Shown here: in pieces, positions 24,314-34,700 of the stretch | Layout: each line of letters starts with the position of its first letter | Position numbering within the stretch: position 1 is the first letter of the stretch | Assembly (NCBI GenBank): GCA_963204725.1 | Contig: CAUJHH010000055.1 | Coordinates: 1-64,000 of the forward strand | From: Planctomycetota bacterium | Lineage (GTDB): Bacteria > Planctomycetota > Phycisphaerae > Phycisphaerales > UBA1924 | Length of the DNA stretch: 64,000 bases | Reading direction: 5' to 3' | The notes under the pieces: generated by a model | Told to the model about the DNA's origin: nothing | Database searches by the model: none | What the model saw: only the letters and a program-made list of their open reading frames with translations | Program-made: the position numbers and the translations under genes

Positions 24314-25333
24314 ATGCGCAGCACCCCGAATCCGAGACTCGGGACCAAAGGTGTGGGGCTGAACGTGCTGGAGCACGATCGGCCGTGCGGCACCTGCGGC
24401 TACAACCTGAAGGGGCTTTCGCCGGGTGGCGTGTGTCCGGAGTGCGGGAGCCCGATTCGGCCTCGCTCTGGGACGAGCGAGATCGCGCCCGAGCTGCTGG
24501 AAGCGCCGCGGGCGACGGTGGTATCGATCGGGTATGGGTGTCTCGGCCTGGTCGGGCTGACCGTGCTCGAGTTTCTTGTCAATGTGGGGATGGGGCTCGG
24601 AAAGGCGAGCACGCTCTGGTTGAGCGCGGTGGGGGTCTGTTTCGGGCTGGCATGGGTTGCGGGCGTGGCGCTCGTGACCTCGGCGCGGCCGGGCGGCCCG
24701 AAGGGTGGAGCGGCCGGCACGATCGAGTTCTGCCTGCGCTGGGGAGCGCGGGCCGGAGCGCTTCTGGTGCCGGCCGGGTTTGCGTGTGTGCTGGTTGTTG
24801 AGGTGATGAACCAGCGTGGGCTCCTGCCGGGTGTGTGGGAGATGGTTGCGCCGTGGGTTCGGTATGGGGGGCCGGCGTCGTATGTGCCGCTCGCGCTGGC
24901 GGCGGCGAATCTTGCGTTGTCAGGCGCGGAAGAGCGGGTTGCGTGGCGGACGAGGGCGTCGGCGGGGCTGATGGTGCTCGCCTTTGCGATCAGCGGATTC
25001 GCGATGTGGATGGCATCGCTCGGCGCCACGGGTATCGGATCGGGATTGTTTGTGGTGATGGCAGCGATGGTGTGGCTGGCGGCATGGGTCTTCATGCTGA
25101 TCGGGCTGGCCCAGATCGGGATGATGATGCTGTGGGCGGTGCGGTATGGGGATGAATCGGTCGAGCGCGAGAAGCGACGGATCGAGCGTGAGAGGCGGGA
25201 GCGGGAGCGGTTCAGGGCGCCGGAGGCGATCCCGAACGGGGCGTATCAGGGAGCGAGGCCGGGGCGGACGGGGAACTCGCCAGGTCGGGCGACGCCCCGG
25301 AGCGACGAGGGGCGTTCGAGCCGGCAGACTTAG
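24314..25333 (+). CDS. Zinc-ribbon multi-pass membrane protein
   Basis: A 339-residue protein of unknown function with a layout common in Phycisphaerae. An N-terminal zinc ribbon (CGTCGYNLKGL...CPECGSPI, Cys25/28/41/44) is followed by about six membrane helices between residues 65 and 280, then a highly charged cytoplasmic tail rich in Arg, Glu and Pro. A second gene with the same ribbon-plus-helices plan lies at 26478-27491. TACACT lies 7 bases before the ATG. Confidence 0.75.
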   Translation: MRSTPNPRLGTKGVGLNVLEHDRPCGTCGYNLKGLSPGGVCPECGSPIRPRSGTSEIAPELLEAPRATVVSIGYGCLGLVGLTVLEFLVNVGMGLGKASTLWLSAVGVCFGLAWVAGVALVTSARPGGPKGGAAGTIEFCLRWGARAGALLVPAGFACVLVVEVMNQRGLLPGVWEMVAPWVRYGGPASYVPLALAAANLALSGAEERVAWRTRASAGLMVLAFAISGFAMWMASLGATGIGSGLFVVMAAMVWLAAWVFMLIGLAQIGMMMLWAVRYGDESVEREKRRIERERRERERFRAPEAIPNGAYQGARPGRTGNSPGRATPRSDEGRSSRQT

Positions 25334-25341
25334 AATGGTGC

Positions 25342-26544
25342 GTGACCACAGCGCGTGACAAGGTGCTTCTGGCGATGTCGGGAGGCGTGGATTCGTCCGT
25401 TGCGGCGGCGTTGTTGCTGCGCGCGGGGTACGACGTGGTCGGGTGCTTCATGCGCCTGGGCTCGCCGGGCGAGACGCTGGAGACACTGTCGCGGGATGAG
25501 GGCGACGGGTGCGCGGCTGGGAATGGGGCTGGTGGAGGGGTGAAGGTCGGGCATCAGGGGTGCTGCTCGATCAATGACGCGGCGGATGCCCGCCAGGTCG
25601 CGGCGGAGCTGGGCATTCCTTTCTACGTGGTGAACTTCAAGCGCGACTTCGGGCGGGTGATCTCGTACTTCGTGGATGAGTATGTGAAGGGGCGGACGCC
25701 GAACCCGTGCGTGCGCTGCAATGACTGGCTGAAGTTCGGCAAGCTGCACGAGTACGCGGTGCAGATTGGCGCGACGCACGTTGCTTCAGGGCACTACGCA
25801 CGGATCGATCGCACGGGTGCGGACGCACGGCTCATGCGCGGCGTCGATCACGGGAAGGATCAGAGTTACGTGCTCTTCGGCGCGCCGCGCTCGCGATTGG
25901 CGTCGATGCTGCTGCCGATTGGCGAGATGGAGAAGCCGCGCGTGCGCGACCTGGCCCGCGAGATGGGTCTACCCGTGTTCGACAAGCCGGACTCGCAGGA
26001 GATCTGCTTCGTCCCGGACAACGACTACGCGGGGCTGGTGGAGCGTGTCGCGCCGGAGCAGGCGCGCCCGGGCCCGATCGTGGACGAGCGGGGCGAGGTG
26101 GTCGGGACGCACGGCGGGCAGCATCGGTTCACGGTGGGGCAGCGCCGGGGTGTGAAGCTTGCGCTCGGGACGCCGGCGTATGTGCTGGAGCGCGACGCGG
26201 CGACGAACACGGTGCGGATCGGGCCGCCGGAGCGACTCGAGATCGGGTCGGTGGTGGCGGGTGAGGCGAACTGGCTGTGGGATGAGCCGCGTGAGGGGGA
26301 GTGGTTCGCGTGCCTGGCGCGGTACCGATCGAACGGACGGGCGGTCGGGGCGCGGGCTCGTGTGATCGGCGCGGGCGAGGGAGATGCGGGTCAGACGCAC
26401 TCGGGGCGCAGCGGGCGGTTCGAGGTGGTGTTCGATGAGGGGCAGCGGGCGGTCGCGCCGGGGCAGGCGGTTGTGCTCTATGACGCGTCGGATCCGGACT
26501 GGGTGATCGGTGGGGGATGGATCGAGTCGGCGGGAGCGAGCTGA
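25342..26544 (+). CDS. mnmA: tRNA-specific 2-thiouridylase MnmA
   Basis: Cytoplasmic enzyme that thiolates U34 of Lys, Glu and Gln tRNAs using ATP and a sulfur relay. The PP-loop is LLAMSGGVDSSVAAALL (from residue 9). The two catalytic cysteines are Cys123 in RTPNPCVRCNDWLKFG and Cys222 in SQEICFVPDNDY. The C-terminal beta-barrel regions HRFTVGQRRGV and GQAVVLYD are present. A Gly-rich insert with a CCS motif occupies residues 53-77, as in some other MnmA proteins. Start is GTG 25342, with TAGAAT just upstream. Its 3' end overlaps the convergent zinc-ribbon gene by 67 bases. Confidence 0.96.
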   Translation: MTTARDKVLLAMSGGVDSSVAAALLLRAGYDVVGCFMRLGSPGETLETLSRDEGDGCAAGNGAGGGVKVGHQGCCSINDAADARQVAAELGIPFYVVNFKRDFGRVISYFVDEYVKGRTPNPCVRCNDWLKFGKLHEYAVQIGATHVASGHYARIDRTGADARLMRGVDHGKDQSYVLFGAPRSRLASMLLPIGEMEKPRVRDLAREMGLPVFDKPDSQEICFVPDNDYAGLVERVAPEQARPGPIVDERGEVVGTHGGQHRFTVGQRRGVKLALGTPAYVLERDAATNTVRIGPPERLEIGSVVAGEANWLWDEPREGEWFACLARYRSNGRAVGARARVIGAGEGDAGQTHSGRSGRFEVVFDEGQRAVAPGQAVVLYDASDPDWVIGGGWIESAGAS

Positions 26545-27491
26545 TTCCGCGCGAGATCGGCGAGCGCGATCGATTCGGCGACAGCGAGCGAGCGTGAGAG
26601 ATCGGCGCGGAGTCGGCCGAGCACCGTGAAATAATGGAAGATCCAGAGCAGGAGGACGATGACCGCGCTCAATCCGAGCGTGCCGACGACGACGTAGAGG
26701 AAGCCGACGATGCGGCCTCCGATGCCGAAGATGATCATGAGCACGAGGAGCGTGATGAGGATGCCGATCATGGTCGCGGCATCGATGGCTCCCTTGCGGA
26801 GCTTGACGCTCGGCACGCGGAGGGCGAGCGAGCTGATGTACTTGAGTCCCGCGAAGATGACGAGGGCATGGAGCACGCGGGAGAGCCAGGTGAGGAGCTC
26901 GGCGTAGGAGAGCGAGAGGGAGCCGCGGCCAGAGCCGAGCGTGATCGATGTGGCGAGCGGCCCGGCGAAGACGAAGCGAGCGATGGCGTTGCAGAGGATG
27001 ACTGTCGCTGCGACGGGGAGGAGCCAGCGGAGGCGGACGCGCCAGTTTCGCGAGTCGTCCGCACCGATGAAGGCGGGATCGGGCGTTGAGAGCATCCACC
27101 AGCCGAAGAGCATGGCCGCGAGGGCCGAGATGTTGAACGCGGCGCCGAGGGCTTCGGTGAGGTCCACGCGGAGCCAGAGCAAGAGAGCGCCGAGCGCGAG
27201 GCGGGGGATCCAATCGAAGGTGTAGAGGATCGACGCAACCAGGGCGAGGGTTGCGCCGGTGCGGAGGGTCTTGAGATAGGCGGGAGAGGCGAAGCGGAGG
27301 AGGTTGCCGCGCAGGGAGCGTTCGATCGGGGCGGCACACTCGGGACAGACGCCGGTCTCCGGGAGGCCGGAGAGGTCGTAGCCGCAGGAGAGGCAGCGTG
27401 GCGTGTGGATCGGCTGTGGATGGTTCAGCGAGGGCGAGGGCGCGGCAGTGGTGCGATCGGGGTGCTCCACGTCGGAGAATGTAGCGGGCAT
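26478..27491 (-). CDS. Zinc-ribbon multi-pass membrane protein (second)
   Basis: A 337-residue protein from ATG 27491. The zinc ribbon CLSCGYDLSGLPETGVCPEC (Cys33/36/49/52) is followed by six or so membrane helices and a soluble C-terminus. It is the same architecture as the product of 24314-25333, with limited sequence identity, so the two may be old paralogues that bracket mnmA. The start could be slightly different; upstream in-frame sequence is antisense to the racemase-like gene and is not coding. Function unknown. Confidence 0.75.
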   Translation of the reverse strand: MPATFSDVEHPDRTTAAPSPSLNHPQPIHTPRCLSCGYDLSGLPETGVCPECAAPIERSLRGNLLRFASPAYLKTLRTGATLALVASILYTFDWIPRLALGALLLWLRVDLTEALGAAFNISALAAMLFGWWMLSTPDPAFIGADDSRNWRVRLRWLLPVAATVILCNAIARFVFAGPLATSITLGSGRGSLSLSYAELLTWLSRVLHALVIFAGLKYISSLALRVPSVKLRKGAIDAATMIGILITLLVLMIIFGIGGRIVGFLYVVVGTLGLSAVIVLLLWIFHYFTVLGRLRADLSRSLAVAESIALADLARNQLAPADSIHPPPITQSGSDAS

Positions 27492-27596
27492 GCTTCTCGG
27501 GTGCCCCGGAAATCGACTACGCTTGGCGCGTAACGGTGGCGATCTGCGTGCGGCGAGCATGATCGTCCGCCCCGGCGATGGGGCAAGGGGTCTGGC

Positions 27597-28292
27597 GTGA
27601 CGACAAAGCACATCGGGATTGTGGCGGTGAGTCCTGAGGGGGCGGCGCTGGCGGTGCGGGCGATCTCGCGTCAGGCATCGAAGTTGTTGCCGCCCCACGA
27701 GCACCCTCGGGTGTCGATGCACAACGAGCCATTGGCGAACTATATAGATGCGATCCGCGCGGATGACTGGCACGCGGTGGGGTACCTGCTGCGGCGATCG
27801 TCGGACATTCTGGCGGGGTGCGGGGCACAATTTTGCCTGACGCCGGACAACGCTGTGCAGCACGGGGTGCACCTTGCGGAGGTGGGTTCGCCGATCCCCT
27901 GGATCACCATGACGGATCTGGTTGCCCGTGAGGTGGAGCGTGATGGTAGGAAAAAGGTCGGGCTTATCGGGACCAAGATGGTGACGTATGGCTCGACGTA
28001 CCAGACGCATCTGGCGATCCGCGGCATCCAGGTGTTGCCTCCTGAGCCGAACGAGGCGGACATGCTGGATGAGATCATCTTCGGCGAGTTGATCTACGGA
28101 AAGTTCCGGCTGGAGTCTCAGCGTGCTGTGCTGGGGATCATCGGGCACCTGGCGGAGCGGGGGTGCGAGGGGGTCATTCTGGGATGCAGCGAGGCGCCGC
28201 TGCTGGTGACCCCTGAGAACGCGGGGGTTCCGGTGTACGACGCGGCGGACATTCTGGCTGAGGGCGCGGTTCGATTCGCGATGTCGGGGTGA
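27597..28292 (+). CDS. Aspartate/glutamate racemase-family protein
   Basis: A 231-residue member of the Asp/Glu/hydantoin racemase fold, which interconverts amino-acid enantiomers with two cysteines and no cofactor. The two cysteines are Cys80 in GAQFCLTPDNAV and Cys197 in VILGCSEAPLL. The first normally sits in CNTAH; the Leu-Thr-Pro version resembles amino-acid racemases of broader type. The N-terminus HIGIVAVSPEGAAL is the expected substrate loop. It could make D-amino acids for peptidoglycan, but substrate is not readable. GTG 27597 is the likely start. Confidence 0.88.
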   Translation: MTTKHIGIVAVSPEGAALAVRAISRQASKLLPPHEHPRVSMHNEPLANYIDAIRADDWHAVGYLLRRSSDILAGCGAQFCLTPDNAVQHGVHLAEVGSPIPWITMTDLVAREVERDGRKKVGLIGTKMVTYGSTYQTHLAIRGIQVLPPEPNEADMLDEIIFGELIYGKFRLESQRAVLGIIGHLAERGCEGVILGCSEAPLLVTPENAGVPVYDAADILAEGAVRFAMSG

Positions 28293-28710
28293 TGGCCGGG
28301 TTTTCTGTGCCGGGGAGCAACCTTCGAAAGTTCTGACTCGAATCAAGTGGTGTGGAAGAGGGGTGGGGCGGGGTGCCGACGCGGCTGGTTGGCCTTCGAT
28401 CTCTGGTCTTGGAACTCGGGAGTTGGGCCTTCGGCGTTGGCCGGGGGGTTCGGGTCTTGGGTGCCGGGATTTGGATTGAGGCAGGAACGGCTGGACGACG
28501 GGGTGTGGGGTGTGGTATGCTGGGGGGGTCCGCTGGCGGCAGGGTCAGCGGCGTGGCCTTCGGAGCTGGCTCTCGCAAGGGGAGCCACGCAGGAGCTTTG
28601 GAGCGCCGGTCTCGATGCACAGTGTGGCCGTTGTGGGGCGTAGGGCCGTGCTGGGTGTCGCTTCCTTTGGGCAGGGCGGGCGGGTCGCCGCGAGGCAGAT
28701 GGAGCCGGGC
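28293..28710. other. 418-bp intergenic region, G-rich on the plus strand
   Basis: No gene, RNA or clear terminator seen. The plus strand is strongly G-skewed. The frame of the surface-protein gene is open back to 28510, but the residues before 28711 look like translated non-coding DNA. It presumably holds the promoter and leader of that gene. Confidence 0.5.
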
Positions 28711-31700
28711 ATGAGTCTTCGCAGAATCCGGTCAGCGATTGGTCGTCGATTCTCTGGCAAGAGCGCGACCAGCGCGAGTGAGGCGTTGGCGACACGCGCC
28801 GGCGCGTCGTCGCTCTTCGACGCGCTCGAGAGCCGCCAGCTACTGGCCTTCCCCGATACGACGACTGCGGTCGCGCTGACGTTCGGGGGTGGCGGGGTCG
28901 CCAACCAGGCCGACACGATCGACGACGTCAACGACGAGGGATGGTTCAGCTTCACGACGGCGACCTCCGATTTCGTCACCGTCCTCGCCGACGCGCTGAC
29001 CTCCGCCGGCAGCACCCTCAACACCAAGCTCGACGTCTATGTCGAGAGCACGGTGACGCCCGGGTTCGCGGTTCCGGCGACCGGCGCGAACGGCGTCACG
29101 CTCGCGGCCACAAACAACGGGACAACCAGCGCGGGCACGATCTCGGACGCGTGGGTCGGGTTTATCGCGACGGCTGGGGAGACCTATTACGTTCGCGTGC
29201 GGCAGGAGGGGTCCACGACGGGCAACTACACGCTGCGTGTGGACAACCAGTCCGGCTCGATCACGCCGACGTCGAACGGCACGATCGTCAGCACAAACGG
29301 CACCGTGACGCGTCGCGGCGCGGACTTCGTGTACAAGGTCACCAACGGCTCCGCCGATGTCTTCGACTCGCTGACAGCCATCGGCGCCGAAGCGGACGCC
29401 GCGACCCTCGACACCCGGATCGAGGTCTACAACGCTCAGGGCACGCTGCTGAAGCTCGATAGCAACACCGGCGTTGACAGCAACGCCGCGTTGTGGTTCA
29501 AGACGTCGCCCGATCAGACCTTCTTTGTTCGAATCCGGAGCGACGAGTTCCAGTCCGGCCGCCCGGCGACCGGCGCGTACACGGTTCGTCTGCAGTCGTC
29601 GCCAATCGAGATCTCCATCGATCCCGTGACCCGGCAGGGCAGCGGCGGCGGCGCGCTCATCGCGCAGAGCCGCGTGTACGAGTTCACGCCCGCGGCTTCC
29701 GGCCGCACCATCATCCAGGCGCTCGGCGTCGGATTCACGCCGGTGGCGGACCCCGCCATCCGCCTCTTCAACAGCGCGGGCACCCAACTCGCGTTCAACG
29801 ACAACTTCTCAGGCCCGAATTCGCAGATCTCAATCAACCTGACGGGCGGCGTGTCGTACTTCCTGCTCTTCGACGGGTTCTCGTCCCCGCCACCGGTCGC
29901 GGGCACGACGTACAACATTTTCATCGCGGCGAACGCGACGATCGCGCCGGTTGACGGCGTCGACGACCACGCGGACCTTGGTGACTGGCTGAACGCGACG
30001 CCGCTTCGGTTCGGCGCTCCCTACGAGGCTCTTCCGACGATCGAGATGAAGGTCTCCGCAGCGGCGAACGGCCGGATCGCGACGACGGGTGACACTGATG
30101 TGTTTGTGTTTACGCCGCCCAAGAGCATGCTCGGGATCTACGAGGGCGAGACGGACTTTGACGACGAGACGATCTGGCTGGAGGACGTGGACGCGGACGG
30201 GAACCCGATCGCGCTGCGCACGGCGACGCGGATGCAGATTGTCGTCAGCCCCGGCCCCGGCTTTTTGAACACGGCGATGCAGGTCTATCGGTTCGATCCG
30301 AGCGAGTACGACCCGGATCCGAACTCCTTCAACGACGGGTTCGTGCTGCTCTACGACAACAGCAACATCACCGTGCCCGACATGGGCCTGTCGGGGATGC
30401 TGGATCCGGCGCAGAACGATCCCGGCGTGCTCGACATTCTGGCGCCGCTTGCGGGCGAGGACACGGTCACGGGCATCTCGGTGTGGGCGGGACAGCCCTA
30501 CTACATCGTGGTGTCGGGCAACGGCGTTGGCGAGTACTCGGTTGTCGTCGAGGTTGACGCTCACGACGAGGTTGGCAAGGAATATCGGTACGACGTGCCG
30601 GCGGGCACCGCGACGACGCGCGACTTTGAGTTCGGCGACGAGGAGCAGTTCAGCGGCGCGGTCGGGGTCGGCCCGAACAACGGCACCGGCGATGCGCGGT
30701 TCCTGAACGCCACGCTCAACGCGTTCCCGATCATCGTCGCCTCCGAGCTGAGTCTCTATGGCGACAAGATCATCACCGACGACACGATCGAGAACGGCTT
30801 CTGGATCACCGAGTACCGGCAGACTCGTCTGCCTTCTCTGCACGACTTTGACGATGTGGACATCTACGAGTTCACCGCGCCTTACTCGGGCACCTTCGAG
30901 GTCCGGATCAACACCACATCGCTCGCCAACTCGCACTACATCGAGTGGACGGACTACTTCGATGAGGCGGTCTTCCCGGACCCGGCGGATCCTCCCTCGG
31001 GCGGCTCGGGCGAGATGTTCTTCGAGTACTACAACAGCTTGCTGGACAGCGCGCTGCGGATCTTCAACAACGACTTCGAGCAGATCGCGTTCAACAACGA
31101 CAACACGGCCGTGGCGGGCGAGAGCGACATCGGCGTCGAGTTCGTTGGCACGCTGCAGCCGCTGGACGGGACGGGGGCGAACCCGTTCGCCAACTTCACG
31201 TTCAACCGTCGCGATGCGCGGGTGCTCTTCACGGTCGAAGAGGGCGAGACATACTTCATCCAGGTCGAGAACGGCCAGCGTTACAAGGACGGATCATCGG
31301 GAGACGCGAGCGAGCGGGTGCTCGCGGCGGAGAGCGAGATCGATTGGCGCCACGTGGCGGGAACCTATGAGCTGCTGCTCAACGGCTCGGGCAACCCGCA
31401 GAACGCGCCCACCATCTTCGCCTCGCTCGACGACGACCATCCCGATGTGACGGGCACGATCAATGGCCTCGGGCGTCCGATCTACAACACGGTCATCCCG
31501 ATGGATGCCGCGACGGGGACGGGCAGCATCGGCGGCGTGATCAACACGACCGGCGACGCGGACCTGTTCGTGTTCCGGGCGACGAACACGGGCGATGCGC
31601 TGATCACTGTGCAGCGGACGAGCGAGATCGGGAATCAGGTCGTGCCGCGCGTCGAGGTGTACGGCGAGGACGGGACGCTGATTGCCGAGGGGCGTGCGAC

Positions 31701-34700
31701 GAGCACGGGCGCGATCTCCATCACGGTCCCGGTCGCGAATGGCGCGCTGTACGATGTTCAGGTCTTCCAGGACAGCGTCAACACGGGTGGGTACACCCTG
31801 TCGATCTCGAACATCGCGTATGTCGACGATCACGCGAATCTGCCCGACTTCGCGAATGCGTCGGACTTCCCGCTGCAGGACTTCCTGGGCGGTGGCTCGG
31901 TGAGCAGCGCGATCGAGGTCGCGGGCGACACGGACATCTTCAAGTTCGAGGCGTTCACGAGCCAGGACTTCACGTTCCGCGTGACCTCGCAGTCGGGGAC
32001 ACTGAATCCGACGCTCGAGATCTACGAGGTCGCGGAGGACGCGCTGGGCAATCCGGTGCTCCACCGGATCGGCTACAACAACGACGTCGGGGGCTCGCTG
32101 GACTCGCAGCTCACCATCGGCGTCAACAGCCCGCGCACGAGCGGTCTGACTGGCAACACGTACAACACGTATTACTTTGTGGTGCGGGGCCTGGACGGAA
32201 ATCTGGACTTTGGCAACTACATCGCCGAGATCGAATTTGCACCCTCCGACGACCACGCGGATGTGGACCAGTTCCCGCTCGCGACGGTGATCGTGGCGGA
32301 CTCTTCGACGGGCGCCGGCGACAGCTCGGGAACCATCGAGCTGGAGGGCGACTCGGACCTCTTCTTCTTCACGGCTCCGGCCGGCGGCAACGCGACGGTG
32401 AACGTCTCGGTGCCGACATCGAGCGCCCTGCTGCAGCGTGTGCGGATCTTCGATAGTTCGTTCGCGATGATTGCGAGCAATCAGGACCTGAATCCGACGG
32501 ATGTTTCGTTCGACGTGGTCCGGGGTTCGATCTACTACATCCTGGTCGATGCGTCGCCGAGCGCCGGACCGACGGCGTTGACCGGTTCCTACACGATCGA
32601 CCTGAACGCGCCGGCGATCGACGATCACGCGAACATCGGCGAGTTTGATCTGGCAACGTCCTTCACGCTCTCGGCGACGACGGGCGATGGCGGCGTGGGC
32701 GGCACCTCGTTCGGCAGCCCGCTCAATCCGCGGATCTCGCCGGCGAACGACACGGATCTGTTCACCTTTGTCAGCGTCGCGGCGGGAACGATCGCGTTCC
32801 AGGTGACGCCGTACAGCGGGACGGCCGCGGGCATCGGCCCCCGTGTTCGGATCTATGACTCGACGCGCACGCTGATCACCGGGCTCGACGTTTCGGCGTC
32901 GACGGGCCTCGAGACGGTTACGCTGGATATCCCGGTGGGCGCGGCGGGCGAGCGGTTCTACATCCTGATCTCGGCGATCACACCCTCGGACATCAACACG
33001 GTCGCGACGGGTGAGTACGCGTTCACGCTCGACGGTCCCGGCGGCGTCGCGCCGCCCCCGGACGACCCGAGCATCGTCGACTTCGAGAACCCGAATGTGG
33101 TCACGCTTGACGGCCGCGGCGACTCGACGGTCACATCATCGATCTCCGTCGCGAACGAGCGGGATCTCTACACGTTCACGGCACCGGCCAAGGGCGAGAT
33201 CTACATCCAGTTGATCACGCCGAGCGGTTCGCGTCTGTCGCTTTCCCTGACGGTGCTCGACGCGGCAAACGAGCTCCCGGGCTCCGTCGTCGCGTTCGAT
33301 GCCGGCGGCCTTCCCGGCGTGGCGTCGAACATCACGATCCCGCGCTCGGCGGTCACGGCCGGCCAGCAGTTCTGGATCATCGTGGACGGCATCGGCGTCG
33401 GCACAGGGGCGTACACCCTCAAGATCGATACGGCTCCCGAGACGTACGTCCTCTACTACCCCGAGGGCTTCTCGAGCAACAAGGTGCGCGAGGTTGTTTC
33501 GGTTTCCAACGGCGGCACCGAGACCGTGACGTACAGCGTCACGCTCCGGTACAACGACGGCGCCGAGACCATCGTGCGCACCGGATCGATCGCAGCGGGA
33601 CGCCGCGGCGGCGTGACCGTCAGCAACGGCGCACTCTCGGCGGCTGGTGTCCGCAAGGGCGTCCCCTATTCGATCGTGATCGAGTCGAGCGGACCGCTCG
33701 GCGCGACGCTGGCGCACTACGACTTTGACCAGAGCACGGGCGATTCGTTTACCGATGCGCCGAGCGCGACATGGGCTTTCGCCCGCGTCGAGCGTAACCC
33801 GGGCAACGTGGCGGATGCGCTGACAGTTTACAACCCTAATTCGTTCGACGTGGTGGTGACGCTGACGGCGCACACATCGAGCGGCACGGTCGTGCTGACT
33901 CGCACGATCGCGGCCGATCGACGCGGCGGCTGGAACATCAGTTCAACCACCGCGTTGCCCGTGGGCACGTTCGGTGTGACGCTGACCTCGGCGCCCGCCG
34001 ACAGCGCCAACGCCGGTGCGTTCATCGGTATCGTCGCCGGACTGACGCACTACGACGTGGCCCGAGGGGGCGCGTACGGCGTGCTCGGCGATTCGAACGG
34101 AGGCTCGACCGTCGGCGCGATTCCTTCGCTCTCATATGGTGCGGGCGTGACATCCGAGGTCGCGTTCTACAACCCGGGATTCTTGCCCACGACGATCACG
34201 ATCACGGGCAAGTATGTGAACGCGTCGCTGCCCAATCTCTCAAGGACCGTCGATCTGCCGGCCTTCGGCTCGATCGTGCTGTCCGCGGAGTTGCTCGGTC
34301 TGGTCGCGGACCAGCCGATCGGGCTGACGTATCGCTCCAGCAAGCCGGTGGTGCTGCTCGCGGCGGAGTATCAGCGCGGCGAGGCGAACGCGACGGCGGC
34401 CGTCACGGAAGTGGGCACGAAGTACTTCTTCGGCGATGCCTTCATCAACAAGGCATCGGCGGGCATCAACTACTTCGAGACGCTCTCGTTCTACAACCCC
34501 GCGTCGGCAGCGACCAGCGTGACCGTGCGTCTGCTGTTCACAACCGGCGAGGTCTCGCAGTTTGTCGTGCCGCTGACGGCCCAGGACTTCGCGCAGGTCA
34601 ACCTGCACGAGCGCTCCGAGATCCTCAGCCGCCCGAACAATCAGAACTACTTCTCCATCGAGCTCACCGCTCCGACGCAGTTCGGCGTGGAGTTGACGCA

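Noticed and set aside
28510-28710. Longer N-terminus for the giant surface protein
   Set aside because: The extra 67 codons have no signal-like or conserved character, while ATG 28711 has a ribosome site and gives the usual distance to the LESRQLL motif.
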